From [Eubacterium] cellulosolvens LD2006 (GTDB lineage: Bacteria; Bacillota; Clostridia; Lachnospirales; Lachnospiraceae), in contig NZ_JHXY01000005.1 in the NCBI RefSeq assembly GCF_000621585.1, forward strand, positions 62,001 through 126,000: a stretch of DNA of 64,000 nucleotides, in the 5' to 3' direction. Positions 9,278 to 17,594 of this stretch are shown in pieces. Below the pieces are notes generated by a model. It did no database searches. It was not told the DNA's origin and saw nothing but the letters and a program-made list of their open reading frames with translations. Each line of letters begins with the position of its first letter. Positions within the stretch are counted from its first letter, which is position 1. Position numbers and translations under genes: made by a program.

Positions 9278-11149
9278 TTATTCAACAGAAACGATATCCT
9301 CTGCACTGTCAGCTTCTGTATTTTCCTCCGGTCTGTTCAGGATTTCCATAAACTCCTCACCGGTGATGGTCTCTCTCTCATACAGATATTTCGCAAGCTC
9401 ATGGAGTTTGTTCATATTGCCGGAGAGGATCTCCTTTGCCTTCTCGTACTCCGCCTGAACGATGGACACCACCATCTGGTCGATTTTTCCGGAAGTAGCC
9501 TCCGAACATGCCAGCGAAGTGTCTCCGCCGAGATATCTGTTGGATACCGTCTCGAGCGCAACCATTCCGAACTCGTCGGTCATACCGAAGCGGGTAACCA
9601 TGGAGCGGGCGAGTTTTGTTGCCTGCTCGATATCGTTGGAAGCACCGGTTGTCACAGAGTGGAAAATCAGTTCCTCTGCCACACGACCTCCGGTGAGGGT
9701 CGCGATCCGGTTCATGATTTCTTCCTTGCTCATGAGGTTGCGCTCACCCTCATCCACCTGCAGCGTATATCCGAGTGCTCCGGAAGTACGCGGAATGATC
9801 GTGATCTTTGTGACCGGCGCAGAGTGTGTCTGCAGAGCCGCAACCAGGGCATGCCCTGTCTCGTGATAGGAGACAATGAGCTTCTCCTTGGTCGTCAGCA
9901 CTTTATTCTTCTTCTGGTATCCGGCGATAACAACCTCAACCGCCTCCATCAGATCGTTCTGTGTGACGAATTTTCTGCCGTCGCGAACCGCGCGGAGAGC
10001 AGCCTCGTTGATCATATTTGCAAGTTCGGCTCCGGAAGCGCCGGACGCCGTGCGGGCCACAGCGTTGAAGTCCACATTGTCCGAGATCCGGATTTTCTTC
10101 GCGTGAAGACGAAGGATCTGTTCTCTTCCCTGAAGGTCCGGCAGCTCCACAGGAATCCTGCGGTCAAATCGTCCCGGTCTGGTGAGCGCGGGATCGAGGG
10201 AATCCGGACGGTTGGTAGCCGCCAGAATGACAACGCCCTTCTTTCCGTCAAAACCGTCCATCTCTGCCAAAAGCTGGTTCAGCGTCTGCTCTCTCTCGTC
10301 GTTTCCGGAGAAACCGCCGCCGTCACGCTTCTTACCGATGGTATCAATCTCATCGATGAATACGATACAGGGTGCCTTGTCGTTTGCCTGCTTAAACAGG
10401 TCTCTGACTTTCGCCGCGCCCATGCCGACGAACATCTCCACAAATTCCGAACCGGAAATGGAGAAGAACGGCACGTTCGCCTCGCCGGCCACCGCTTTCG
10501 CAAGAAGAGTTTTACCTGTTCCGGGAGGTCCCACGAGGAGTGCGCCCTTCGGCATTTTTGCTCCGATCTCCGTGTACTTCGCCGGGTTGTGAAGGAAATC
10601 GACAATCTCCTGCAAGAGTTCCTTTGCCTCATCCTCGCCGGCCACGTCGTTGAATTTGATTCCTGTCTCCGACTGAATGTACACTTTGGCGTTGCTCTTT
10701 CCGAAGCTCATGGCGTCGCCCATGCCTCCGCCCATCCGCTTCGTCATCGTGTTCATCAGCCATCTGCCCAGGAAGAAAAATACCACCAGCGGCAAAATCC
10801 AGCTTAGCAGGAAACTGACCACCGGGTTGGCCTGCTCGATGATCGGACTGTCAAAATCGGTGATACCCGCCTCTTTGAGTCTGTCCACGAGCTTGTAATC
10901 ATCCATCAGTCCCGAGCGGTATTTATTTCCGCTCTTATCCTGGAACTGGACAGAGTTGTTTCGTATGTCGACTTTTACCTTCTCGATCTCTCCGTTGTCA
11001 AGCTTCTGCAGAAATTCGCCGTAGGTCGCTTTCTTGACCTGGGCCATGTTGATCTGCGGAATCAAAAGAAAATTCAGAAGCAAAAGCACGACCAATGCTA
11101 TCGCATAGTAGAAAATGATTGGTTTTCTATCAGGTCTGATTTCTTTCAC
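9278..11149 (-). CDS. ftsH: ATP-dependent zinc metalloprotease FtsH
   Basis: A 623-residue membrane AAA protease that degrades membrane and short-lived cytosolic proteins. Two N-terminal membrane segments flank an extracytoplasmic loop, then the AAA module with Walker A GPPGTGKT, Walker B IVFIDEIDTIG and the SRH arginines (LTRPGRFDRRI). The M41 zinc site is HETGH and the third ligand lies in the downstream helix. Length is typical. The start codon is GTG with GGAGGT 7 nt upstream. A separate promoter lies between greA and this gene. Confidence 0.97.
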   Translation of the reverse strand: MKEIRPDRKPIIFYYAIALVVLLLLNFLLIPQINMAQVKKATYGEFLQKLDNGEIEKVKVDIRNNSVQFQDKSGNKYRSGLMDDYKLVDRLKEAGITDFDSPIIEQANPVVSFLLSWILPLVVFFFLGRWLMNTMTKRMGGGMGDAMSFGKSNAKVYIQSETGIKFNDVAGEDEAKELLQEIVDFLHNPAKYTEIGAKMPKGALLVGPPGTGKTLLAKAVAGEANVPFFSISGSEFVEMFVGMGAAKVRDLFKQANDKAPCIVFIDEIDTIGKKRDGGGFSGNDEREQTLNQLLAEMDGFDGKKGVVILAATNRPDSLDPALTRPGRFDRRIPVELPDLQGREQILRLHAKKIRISDNVDFNAVARTASGASGAELANMINEAALRAVRDGRKFVTQNDLMEAVEVVIAGYQKKNKVLTTKEKLIVSYHETGHALVAALQTHSAPVTKITIIPRTSGALGYTLQVDEGERNLMSKEEIMNRIATLTGGRVAEELIFHSVTTGASNDIEQATKLARSMVTRFGMTDEFGMVALETVSNRYLGGDTSLACSEATSGKIDQMVVSIVQAEYEKAKEILSGNMNKLHELAKYLYERETITGEEFMEILNRPEENTEADSAEDIVSVE

Positions 11150-11216
11150 TCTTTTTACCTCCGCTGACCGTCTGACTTCGCAGCCGGTCGGAAATGTTTT
11201 TGTGTTATTTTTATCA

Positions 11217-11244
11217 ATCTTACCCCAGATTTGTCCGATGTCAA
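11217..11244 (-). promoter_or_regulatory. Predicted ftsH promoter
   Basis: -35 TTGACA and -10 TAAGAT with 16-bp spacing. The -35 box overlaps the T-rich tail of the greA terminator. Confidence 0.65.
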
Positions 11245-11290
11245 GAAAAGGGCAGGGAATTTCATGAAAAATTCATGAAATACTCTGCCC
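11243..11290 (-). terminator. greA terminator
   Basis: Long stem on the minus strand: GGGCAG plus TATTTCATGA pairing with TCATGAAAT and CTGCCC, followed by TTTTCTT. It starts 6 nt after the greA stop. Confidence 0.8.
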
Positions 11291-11296
11291 GGTTTC

Positions 11297-11800
11297 TCAA
11301 AACTTTCTGAGAGTATCTGTCTCCTCCTCACCGACATTTTCCACGCCGACGATTTCGACATCATATTCCAGCTTGTCGTTTACTTTCACGTGAGCGAGAT
11401 CCCCCGCTCGCTTTCCCATGAGTGCCCGCCCCAGCGGAGAGTTCGGCGTGATGCGTCCCTCCATGGAATCTGCGCGCACGGTTGTCACGATTTTGTAGGT
11501 CTCCGTCTCCTCTTCGTCCGGGAACCGCACCGTCACTTTCTTGTTCAGTCCGACCTGATCCTCCGCGGAGCGATCCTCCACGATGATGGCCGTCTCGATC
11601 ATCTTCGTCAGATAATTGATGCGGCTGTTGTTTTCGCGGTTCGCCTTTCTCGCCGCGTAGTACTCGAAGTTTTCGCTGAGATCTCCCTGCGCTCTCGCCT
11701 CCTGTACCGCCTTCAGGATTTTCGGCCGCTCGACGAGTGTTCTGTGGTCGATTTCTTCCTGCATTTTCTCTATATCACTTCTTGTCAGCCTGTCATGCAT
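11297..11800 (-). CDS. greA: Transcription elongation factor GreA
   Basis: A 167-residue GreA/GreB-family factor that rescues backtracked RNA polymerase. The N-terminal coiled coil carries ARAQGDLSENFEYYAARKA, including the tip acidic pair (D-E) used for transcript cleavage. The C-terminal FKBP-like domain has ITPNSPLGRALMGKRAGD. Length is slightly above the usual 158. It lies 67 nt after the M18 peptidase gene and ends at a strong terminator. Confidence 0.93.
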   Translation of the reverse strand: MHDRLTRSDIEKMQEEIDHRTLVERPKILKAVQEARAQGDLSENFEYYAARKANRENNSRINYLTKMIETAIIVEDRSAEDQVGLNKKVTVRFPDEEETETYKIVTTVRADSMEGRITPNSPLGRALMGKRAGDLAHVKVNDKLEYDVEIVGVENVGEEETDTLRKF

Positions 11801-11867
11801 AGTCTATCATCCTTTCCTGTCGTGCCGGCGTCGTCCGGGACAACCGGCATCTGCCTTCTGTTTCCGG

Positions 11868-13232
11868 TCAGCGCAAAAACGCGCGATATGCCAGATACGC
11901 CTCGTAGATATCCGCCTTGTTTGTGATCTCCCAGGGCGCGTGCATATTCAGCACAGCAACTCCGAAGTCAATGACTTCCATGCCGAGGTTCGCCAGAATA
12001 TAGGCGATGGTTCCGCCGCCGCCCTCATCGACTTTACCAAGTTCGGCTGTCTGATAGGAGATGTCCTCCTTCTCAAGAAGTCCGCGAAGGAAGCCCATGT
12101 ACTCGGCGTTCGCGTCGTTGGAACCGCTCTTTCCTCTGGCGCCTGTGTACTTGTTGAATACCGGTCCTCTGCCGAGGTATGCGCTGTTCTTTTTCTCCAT
12201 GACCTCCGGATAGTTCGGATCCATACCTGCGCTCACGTCGGAGGAGAGCACTTTTGTCTTTGTGAGGACTCTGCGAAGCTCGAGTTCGCTGTAGCAGCCG
12301 AGCAGATTCATCAACTCCGCCAGTGTATTCTCGAAAAATCTCGAGTGCATGCCGGTCGCTCCCACACTTCCGATCTCTTCTTTGTCGGTCAGAAGGCAGA
12401 TGGATGTGTACTCCGGCTCCTTCTCATCCAGAATCGCGCGGAAAGAGGTGTAGGCGCAGACTCTGTCATCCTGTCCGTAACCCATGATCATGCTTCTGTC
12501 GAAGCCGTAGTCTCTCGCCTCACCGGCAGGAACGACTTCGATCTCAGCCGACATGAAGTCATCTTCCTCGATGTTGTATTCTTCCCTTAAAATCGCGAGG
12601 ATATTCTTCTTGACGGACTCGGACTCCTCTCCGGCCAGGGGTTTGCTTCCGACCAGGATGTTGAGGTTTTCTCCGGTCACCGCCTGGGACACTTTTTTGT
12701 CCATCTGCTTTGCGGCGAGATGGATCAGAAGATCGGAGACTCCGAAGACCGGGTCGGTCGGCTTCTCACCGATGCAGATGTGCACGGATGTTCCGTCTTT
12801 TCTTACGACCACGCCGTGCAGCGCCAGCGGAAGTGTCACCCACTGGTACTTCTTGATTCCGCCGTAATAGTGGGTGTCCAGCATCGCGAGTTCGGAATCT
12901 TCGTAGAGGGGATGCTGTTTGAGATCGAGGCGCGGTGAGTCAATATGCGCGCCGAGGAATCTTGCCCCCTCTGTCAGTGGTTTCTTTCCGACGCGGAAGA
13001 CGAGAAGTGATTTCTTCATCATGTCCGCATAGATCAGGTCGCCGGCCTGGGGCTTCACTGCACCGCTGATGGCCTCTTCGAGTTTTACAGCTCCTGCTTT
13101 TTCCAGTTCTCTGATCATGCCGGAGACGTTTTCTCGCTCCGTTTTATGTCCCGAGAGAAAAACGCGGTAGTCCTCGCAGAAATTCTGCAGGACTGCTTCC
13201 TCTCTTTTTTCCCAGATTTTCTTTTTATCCAT
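11868..13232 (-). CDS. M18 family aminopeptidase
   Basis: A 454-residue cytosolic zinc aminopeptidase (aspartyl aminopeptidase family). The expected metal ligands are visible in order: GAHIDSPRLD (His), GQDDRVCAY (Asp), TDKEEIGSVG (catalytic Glu and Glu ligand), SSDVSAGMDP (Asp) and LNMHAPWE (His). Length is typical of the bacterial M18 peptidases of Clostridia. It releases N-terminal residues, probably acidic ones, from peptides. It is the first gene before greA; no clear terminator separates them, so they may be cotranscribed. Confidence 0.93.
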   Translation of the reverse strand: MDKKKIWEKREEAVLQNFCEDYRVFLSGHKTERENVSGMIRELEKAGAVKLEEAISGAVKPQAGDLIYADMMKKSLLVFRVGKKPLTEGARFLGAHIDSPRLDLKQHPLYEDSELAMLDTHYYGGIKKYQWVTLPLALHGVVVRKDGTSVHICIGEKPTDPVFGVSDLLIHLAAKQMDKKVSQAVTGENLNILVGSKPLAGEESESVKKNILAILREEYNIEEDDFMSAEIEVVPAGEARDYGFDRSMIMGYGQDDRVCAYTSFRAILDEKEPEYTSICLLTDKEEIGSVGATGMHSRFFENTLAELMNLLGCYSELELRRVLTKTKVLSSDVSAGMDPNYPEVMEKKNSAYLGRGPVFNKYTGARGKSGSNDANAEYMGFLRGLLEKEDISYQTAELGKVDEGGGGTIAYILANLGMEVIDFGVAVLNMHAPWEITNKADIYEAYLAYRAFLR

Positions 13233-13534
13233 TTCCAGCCTCTCCTCGTATTACAGGTTTATGAGTTTTCAACAGGCTTCGGAAAGCCCGCGGGTTATTG
13301 GGTTTTGTGGGTGTCAGATGTCAGTTCTGAAAGTTCCACGCTTCTAACATACTATCATTATTTGAATAAATTTTCCAGTTGGCATGTAGCACGCGGGGAC
13401 AGCAACCTGCATCGCAAACACGTCGCCTCGTCGTCAGCGCTGCGCCGCCTTATTTCCGGTATGACTGTCTGATACACCAATCATTTATTTCCGGCATACG
13501 CCGCACACAGAATCACAAACCGTCCCGCCGAATC
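13233..13534. other. Intergenic region with a fragment of a dispersed repeat
   Basis: No gene is supported. It contains the upstream region of the M18 peptidase gene on the minus strand and, at 13425-13450, a 26-nt segment shared with the 198-bp inverted repeat near 55.6 kb (25 of 26 identical). Confidence 0.6.
13425..13450 (+). repeat. Segment shared with the 55.5 kb inverted-repeat element
   Basis: Begins GCCTCGTCGTCAGCGCT and matches 55554-55579 at 25 of 26 positions. The surrounding sequence does not match, so this looks like a remnant or a shared module. Confidence 0.7.
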
Positions 13535-15274
13535 TCACTTCCTTGTGTTCACGTGTACCACTCTTGCGTTCCCGGTCAGCGGATCGCGGCTTCTGTAATC
13601 AAAGACCACCGGCCAGGGTCCTTCGCCACCAATGCCGAAGATGTCCACGTCGAAGACTTCCCCGTGCATCATGCGGCGATCGATTCGTCCCTCGGCATGC
13701 TCCCGGTAGTATTCCTGAAACAGCGGTTTCCACGGCGCGGGATCGGGTGCCCACGCCGGACGGCTCTTCGCGTTTTCCCGAAGGTAGAGATCCAGCAAGA
13801 GAAGACTCTCATAGTATTTCTGTCTCTCCGGAAAACGATCGCGGATGAAGTCCCGCAGAATCGTAAATCTCGCCATTCGGGAGTGCTGTACATCCCGGTC
13901 AAAGTTCCGGTCGTACCAGTCGGCGATGGCCGCGTAGGTGTCAAAGGCCGAGCCGGTTTCCTCCGTCAGCGCCTCCATCGTATAAACAAACTGGCAGCTG
14001 TTGTAATAGACTTCCGTCATCTCCTCGACGCCCTTCAGATAGAGGACGTCGCTGTAGGACAGCCAGTTGGTGCGGATGACCTCGTAGGGTGCCTCCGCGT
14101 GATAGACGATCCCGAATTCTTCCGCCCGCCTGTGCATGGCTGATCCCTTGAGCACTTTCAGAAAGCCGAGCTGGAACTGCTGGGGTTTCATAGCGTACAC
14201 TTCGTCGAAGGATCTTCGGAAGGTGGCGACATCCTCGTAGGGAAGTCCCGCGATCAGATCCAGATGCTGGTGGATGTTTGCGCCGGCACGAATCCGATCC
14301 GTGACGCTTCGCAGATGATCCATGTTCTGTACGCGGTCGATCGCCTCGAGCGTGTCCGGATTTGTCGACTGCACGCCGATCTCCAGCTGTACAAGTCCCG
14401 GGCGAAGTGTCGACAGGAGTTCGATCTCCTCGTCTGTCAGAAGATCCGCCGCAATCTCGAAATGAAAGTTTGTGACCTTATTGTCATGTTCCCGGATATA
14501 CGTCCAGATTCCCTGCGCGTGGCGGTGGTTACAGTTGAAGGTTCGATCCACAAATTTTACCTGCGGAACGCCGGCGTCCAGAAAGAACTGCAGCTCCTCA
14601 CAGACTTTCTCAAGGCTCCGGAAACGCACTTTTTCCCGGAGGGAGGAAAGACAGTAGCTGCAGGAAAACGGACAGCCTCTGCTGCTCTCGTAGTAGATGA
14701 TCCGGTGCCGGAAGACTTCCATGCCTTCTTCTCCAGCCATATCCCGGTAGAAGAAAGGGATCTCGTCCAGTGCAAGCGGCGGTGTCGGCGGCGCCGTAAC
14801 AATCCGGCCGTCGCTTTTTCTCCAGACGACGCCCGTCAGGTTTTCCGGCAGATCGCCGTCCGCACGAACCGCTCCCGCAAAGAACCGCATCAGTCCGGCA
14901 AAAGTCGCCTCTCCCTCGCCGGTCATGATTCCCGCGATCTCCTCATGTTCTCGAAGGATCTTTGCCGCGTCAAAACTGACTTCCGGTCCCCCAAGCCAGA
15001 TAGGAACATCGGGAAGGATCAGTTTTAACGTCTTCGCGAGAGAAAAAATTATCTCCATGTTCCAGATATAACAGGAAAAGGTGATGACATCCGGCCGTCT
15101 CCGGTAGAGATCCGCGAGGATATGATCCTTCTGCTCGTTGATCGTGTATTCATGGATTTCCAGTTCCGGCATCTCCCCGGAAGTCAGATGTGTTCGCGCA
15201 TAGGATTCCAGCGTCCGCACCGCGAGGTTGCTGTGTATGTATTTTGCATTGACCGCTGCCAGGAGTATTTTCAT
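13535..15274 (-). CDS. B12-binding domain radical SAM protein (DUF4080 type)
   Basis: A 579-residue protein. The N-terminal cobalamin-binding-like domain (MKILLAAVNAKYIHSNLAVR, with LGGPEVSFDA) is followed by a radical SAM core with the CxxxCxxC cluster motif CPFSCSYC and the downstream VKFVDRTFNCN motif, then a C-terminal DUF4080 region. The substrate of this family is not known. The start at 15274 has GGAGGTGC just upstream; an open extension to 15349 overlaps the terminator of the neighbouring permease and is unlikely to be coding. Monocistronic by spacing. Confidence 0.9.
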   Translation of the reverse strand: MKILLAAVNAKYIHSNLAVRTLESYARTHLTSGEMPELEIHEYTINEQKDHILADLYRRRPDVITFSCYIWNMEIIFSLAKTLKLILPDVPIWLGGPEVSFDAAKILREHEEIAGIMTGEGEATFAGLMRFFAGAVRADGDLPENLTGVVWRKSDGRIVTAPPTPPLALDEIPFFYRDMAGEEGMEVFRHRIIYYESSRGCPFSCSYCLSSLREKVRFRSLEKVCEELQFFLDAGVPQVKFVDRTFNCNHRHAQGIWTYIREHDNKVTNFHFEIAADLLTDEEIELLSTLRPGLVQLEIGVQSTNPDTLEAIDRVQNMDHLRSVTDRIRAGANIHQHLDLIAGLPYEDVATFRRSFDEVYAMKPQQFQLGFLKVLKGSAMHRRAEEFGIVYHAEAPYEVIRTNWLSYSDVLYLKGVEEMTEVYYNSCQFVYTMEALTEETGSAFDTYAAIADWYDRNFDRDVQHSRMARFTILRDFIRDRFPERQKYYESLLLLDLYLRENAKSRPAWAPDPAPWKPLFQEYYREHAEGRIDRRMMHGEVFDVDIFGIGGEGPWPVVFDYRSRDPLTGNARVVHVNTRK

Positions 15275-15328
15275 GTGCACCTCCGTTTTCTTCTTTTGCC
15301 ATTTTATCATATCGGGTCCACCATCCGC

Positions 15329-15370
15329 AAAAAAGAAGGCAGCAGCCATGGGCCACTGCCTTCTTTTTTA
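15329..15370. terminator. Bidirectional terminator after the NCS2 permease
   Basis: AAAAAAGAAGGCAG and CTGCCTTCTTTTTT form a strong stem with A and T runs on both sides. It directly follows the permease stop on the minus strand. Confidence 0.88.
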
Positions 15371-16780
15371 TCAGAACAGTTTTTCGTTCTCGTCTACTTT
15401 GTATTTTGCGTCTTCTTCCGCAGCTTCCTCAGCCGGGCTTTTTCCCCTGCGGAGGATGATGTTGACGATGATGCCGACGATCAGTGCGGTCGCGATGCTG
15501 GTGATCTGCACAACCTTGAAGTCAAGGACAAGTCCTCCGATTCCGAGCACGAGGATCGAACTTACGACGAAGAGGTTTCTGTTGTCATTTAAGTCCACCG
15601 TCTGAATCATGCGAAGTCCGGATACGGAAATGAAACCGTAGAGGGCGATGCAGATTCCACCGATGACGCACACCGGAATCGTATTGACGAACGCGACAAA
15701 CGGCGTGAAGAACGAACAGAGAATGCAGAGAACGGATGTCGTGATGATCGTAAAGATGGAAGCATCTCCGGAGATTGCCACGCAGCCGATCGCCTCGCCG
15801 TAGGATGTATTCGGGCATCCTCCGAAGAATGCGCCGAGGATGGAGCCGAGTCCGTCTCCGAGAAGTGTGCGGTGAAGACCCGGATCGCGGATCAGATCGC
15901 GGCGAATGACGGAACCGAGGTTCTCATGATCCGCGATGTGCTCTGCAAAGACAACGAGTGCCACCGGCGCGAACAGAAGGAGAACGTTCACCACTCCGAC
16001 TGCACCCTGAAGGGCGGACGGTCCGTTCTTGATCATGCCGACAAAGGTGAAGTCCGGAACGCTGACAAAGCTCTTCCATGTGATCGTGCTGAAGTTCTGA
16101 ATGATCGGCGAAAAATCAACGATCTCCATATATGCGATACCCGTCAGTTTTCCGATGATCGTGAACACGGTTCCGAGGGCGTATCCCGCAAGGATACCGA
16201 TGATAAACGGAATCATGCGGATGTTTTTTCCGCCTTTCACCGAAGCAAGGATCGTGACAAAGAAAGCTGTCAGACCGCAGACAATGGCGAGGAGATTATA
16301 ATCTCCGGCAGAGGTATTGTTCAGGTTGCTCACTGCGGAGCCGCAAAGAGAAAGTCCGATCAGCGCAACCGTAGGTCCTATGATAACCGGCGGCATGATA
16401 CGGTCTACCCATTTGGTTCCGATCACCATGATGATCAGCGCGATGATGACATATACGCCGCCTGCGAAAAGGGCTCCGAGAAAAATACCGAAGTATCCGA
16501 AAGAAGCAGCGCCGATCAGCGGCGTGATAAACGCAAAGGAGCTTCCGAGGAAAATCGGACTTTTCTTCCTTGTGAGAAGAACGTAGAGCAGCGTTCCGAT
16601 TCCGGCTCCGAAAAGCGCGGCCGGCTGACTCATGGTTACTTCTGTGGTTCCCTTTGTGCCGAGGTTGACAAGTGTCGGCACCAGAAGGGTTGCCGCGATG
16701 ATCGCAAGCAGCTGCTGAAAGGCGTAGATCAGATTCTTTCCGAACGGCGGCCTCTCATCGACATCATAAACGAGTTTCAT
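15371..16780 (-). CDS. uraA: NCS2 family uracil/xanthine permease
   Basis: A 469-residue nucleobase transporter with about 12-14 membrane helices. It begins with the family hallmark LIYAFQQLLAIIAATLLVPTL, and has the signature Glu/Gly helices (FAEHIADHENLGSVI) and GGCPNTSYGEAIG, which are substrate-binding motifs of UraA/UapA-type proteins. It probably imports uracil or xanthine with protons; specificity cannot be fixed from the sequence. It has its own promoter, a 101-nt structured leader and a terminator, so it is an independently regulated unit. The gene symbol is provisional. Confidence 0.88.
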   Translation of the reverse strand: MKLVYDVDERPPFGKNLIYAFQQLLAIIAATLLVPTLVNLGTKGTTEVTMSQPAALFGAGIGTLLYVLLTRKKSPIFLGSSFAFITPLIGAASFGYFGIFLGALFAGGVYVIIALIIMVIGTKWVDRIMPPVIIGPTVALIGLSLCGSAVSNLNNTSAGDYNLLAIVCGLTAFFVTILASVKGGKNIRMIPFIIGILAGYALGTVFTIIGKLTGIAYMEIVDFSPIIQNFSTITWKSFVSVPDFTFVGMIKNGPSALQGAVGVVNVLLLFAPVALVVFAEHIADHENLGSVIRRDLIRDPGLHRTLLGDGLGSILGAFFGGCPNTSYGEAIGCVAISGDASIFTIITTSVLCILCSFFTPFVAFVNTIPVCVIGGICIALYGFISVSGLRMIQTVDLNDNRNLFVVSSILVLGIGGLVLDFKVVQITSIATALIVGIIVNIILRRGKSPAEEAAEEDAKYKVDENEKLF

Positions 16781-16810
16781 GTGGTTGGTTCCTCCTCAAA
16801 ATTCTAGCCT

Positions 16811-16911
16811 GTACAGCGCGCTTCCCATCCCCTGTTCCATCCTCCCGAAAACCGGGAAACCCATTCCTTCCGGGTCCGGTTCTTCCGCGGACGATGAGTC
16901 TGTCGCTGTAC
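16811..16911 (-). ncRNA. Structured leader RNA upstream of the nucleobase permease (candidate riboswitch)
   Basis: A perfect 8-bp closing stem, GTACAGCG (16911-16904) with CGCTGTAC (16818-16811), encloses 85 nt with at least two internal hairpins: GTCCG/CGGAC, and a CCCG/CGGG stem with a GTTTT loop. The element starts about 17 nt after a predicted transcription start and ends about 30 nt before the permease ATG. I do not recognise purine, PRPP, ykkC, T-box or PyrR consensus sequences in it. The aptamer role is inference from position and architecture. Confidence 0.5.
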
Positions 16912-16934
16912 TCCTTGAAATTTTCATCCAAACT

Positions 16935-16963
16935 ATAATAGCCGCAAAAAATGAAGAGTGCAA
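16935..16963 (-). promoter_or_regulatory. Predicted promoter of the NCS2 permease
   Basis: -35 TTGCAC and -10 TATTAT with 17-bp spacing, giving a leader of about 148 nt that contains the structured RNA. Confidence 0.65.
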
Positions 16964-16975
16964 GCAAAACCTTCG

Positions 16976-17473
16976 CTATTTTTTATTTACTCCGAGCCCA
17001 TCCAGGAAACGGATCATATCTTCGGCGTTTCCTTTTTCGTACCCGTCGTTACGAAGGGCGAGGGAGAGTTTTCCCTGTAAAAACAGGACGATCATGTCCT
17101 TTCTGACCACGTATTTCTCGATGCTGTCGACGGGAACTTCGTTCCTCGTGTTGCTGACTCTCGTCCGGATGGACGCCTCGTCAATTTCGACCCGCATCAT
17201 CGGACTGTCGATGTGATACGCCTTCCGGATGTTGTCGAGTTCTTTTCTCGCCGCCGCTGCCCTCTGCATCTCCAGAGAGATGATACCGAAAATGCCGAGA
17301 AGTCCGATCAGCGCAATGACCGGCTGCCGGATGATCAGTGCCGCTGCCGGAAAGCCGACGATCATCAGAATCAGGATGATATAACGGATCCTGTTTTTCG
17401 TCCTCCACCAGACGGCCATCGCCTCACGGGCGATCTTCGGCGTATACGCGTATTTATTTACTATTTTTGCCAT
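16976..17473 (-). CDS. YcxB-like membrane protein
   Basis: A 165-residue protein with two adjacent transmembrane segments (about residues 30-65, IRYIILILMIVGFPAAALII and the next helix) and a C-terminal soluble domain resembling the YcxB C-terminal domain (VPVDSIEKYVVRKDMIVLFL, then a conserved basic end). The start at 17473 has GAGGACAGAATTT upstream; the open frame extends to 17644 without support. Members of this family have no established function. No neighbours suggest a role. Confidence 0.72.
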   Translation of the reverse strand: MAKIVNKYAYTPKIAREAMAVWWRTKNRIRYIILILMIVGFPAAALIIRQPVIALIGLLGIFGIISLEMQRAAAARKELDNIRKAYHIDSPMMRVEIDEASIRTRVSNTRNEVPVDSIEKYVVRKDMIVLFLQGKLSLALRNDGYEKGNAEDMIRFLDGLGVNKK

Positions 17474-17594
17474 AAATTCTGTCCTCTGTACTTTTTTGCA
17501 GGATGCTGATAATGAACCGGCAAATGCACTTGCCGGATTGACCATCACTTCCTCAGCCTCGCCCGGCAAAGCCTGCCGTTTCCCCCGCTTATGC

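Noticed and set aside
16811-16911. T-box-like GGATGGAAC in the permease leader
   Set aside because: It differs from the conserved T-box antiterminator sequence, there is no specifier stem, and no aminoacylation-related gene follows.
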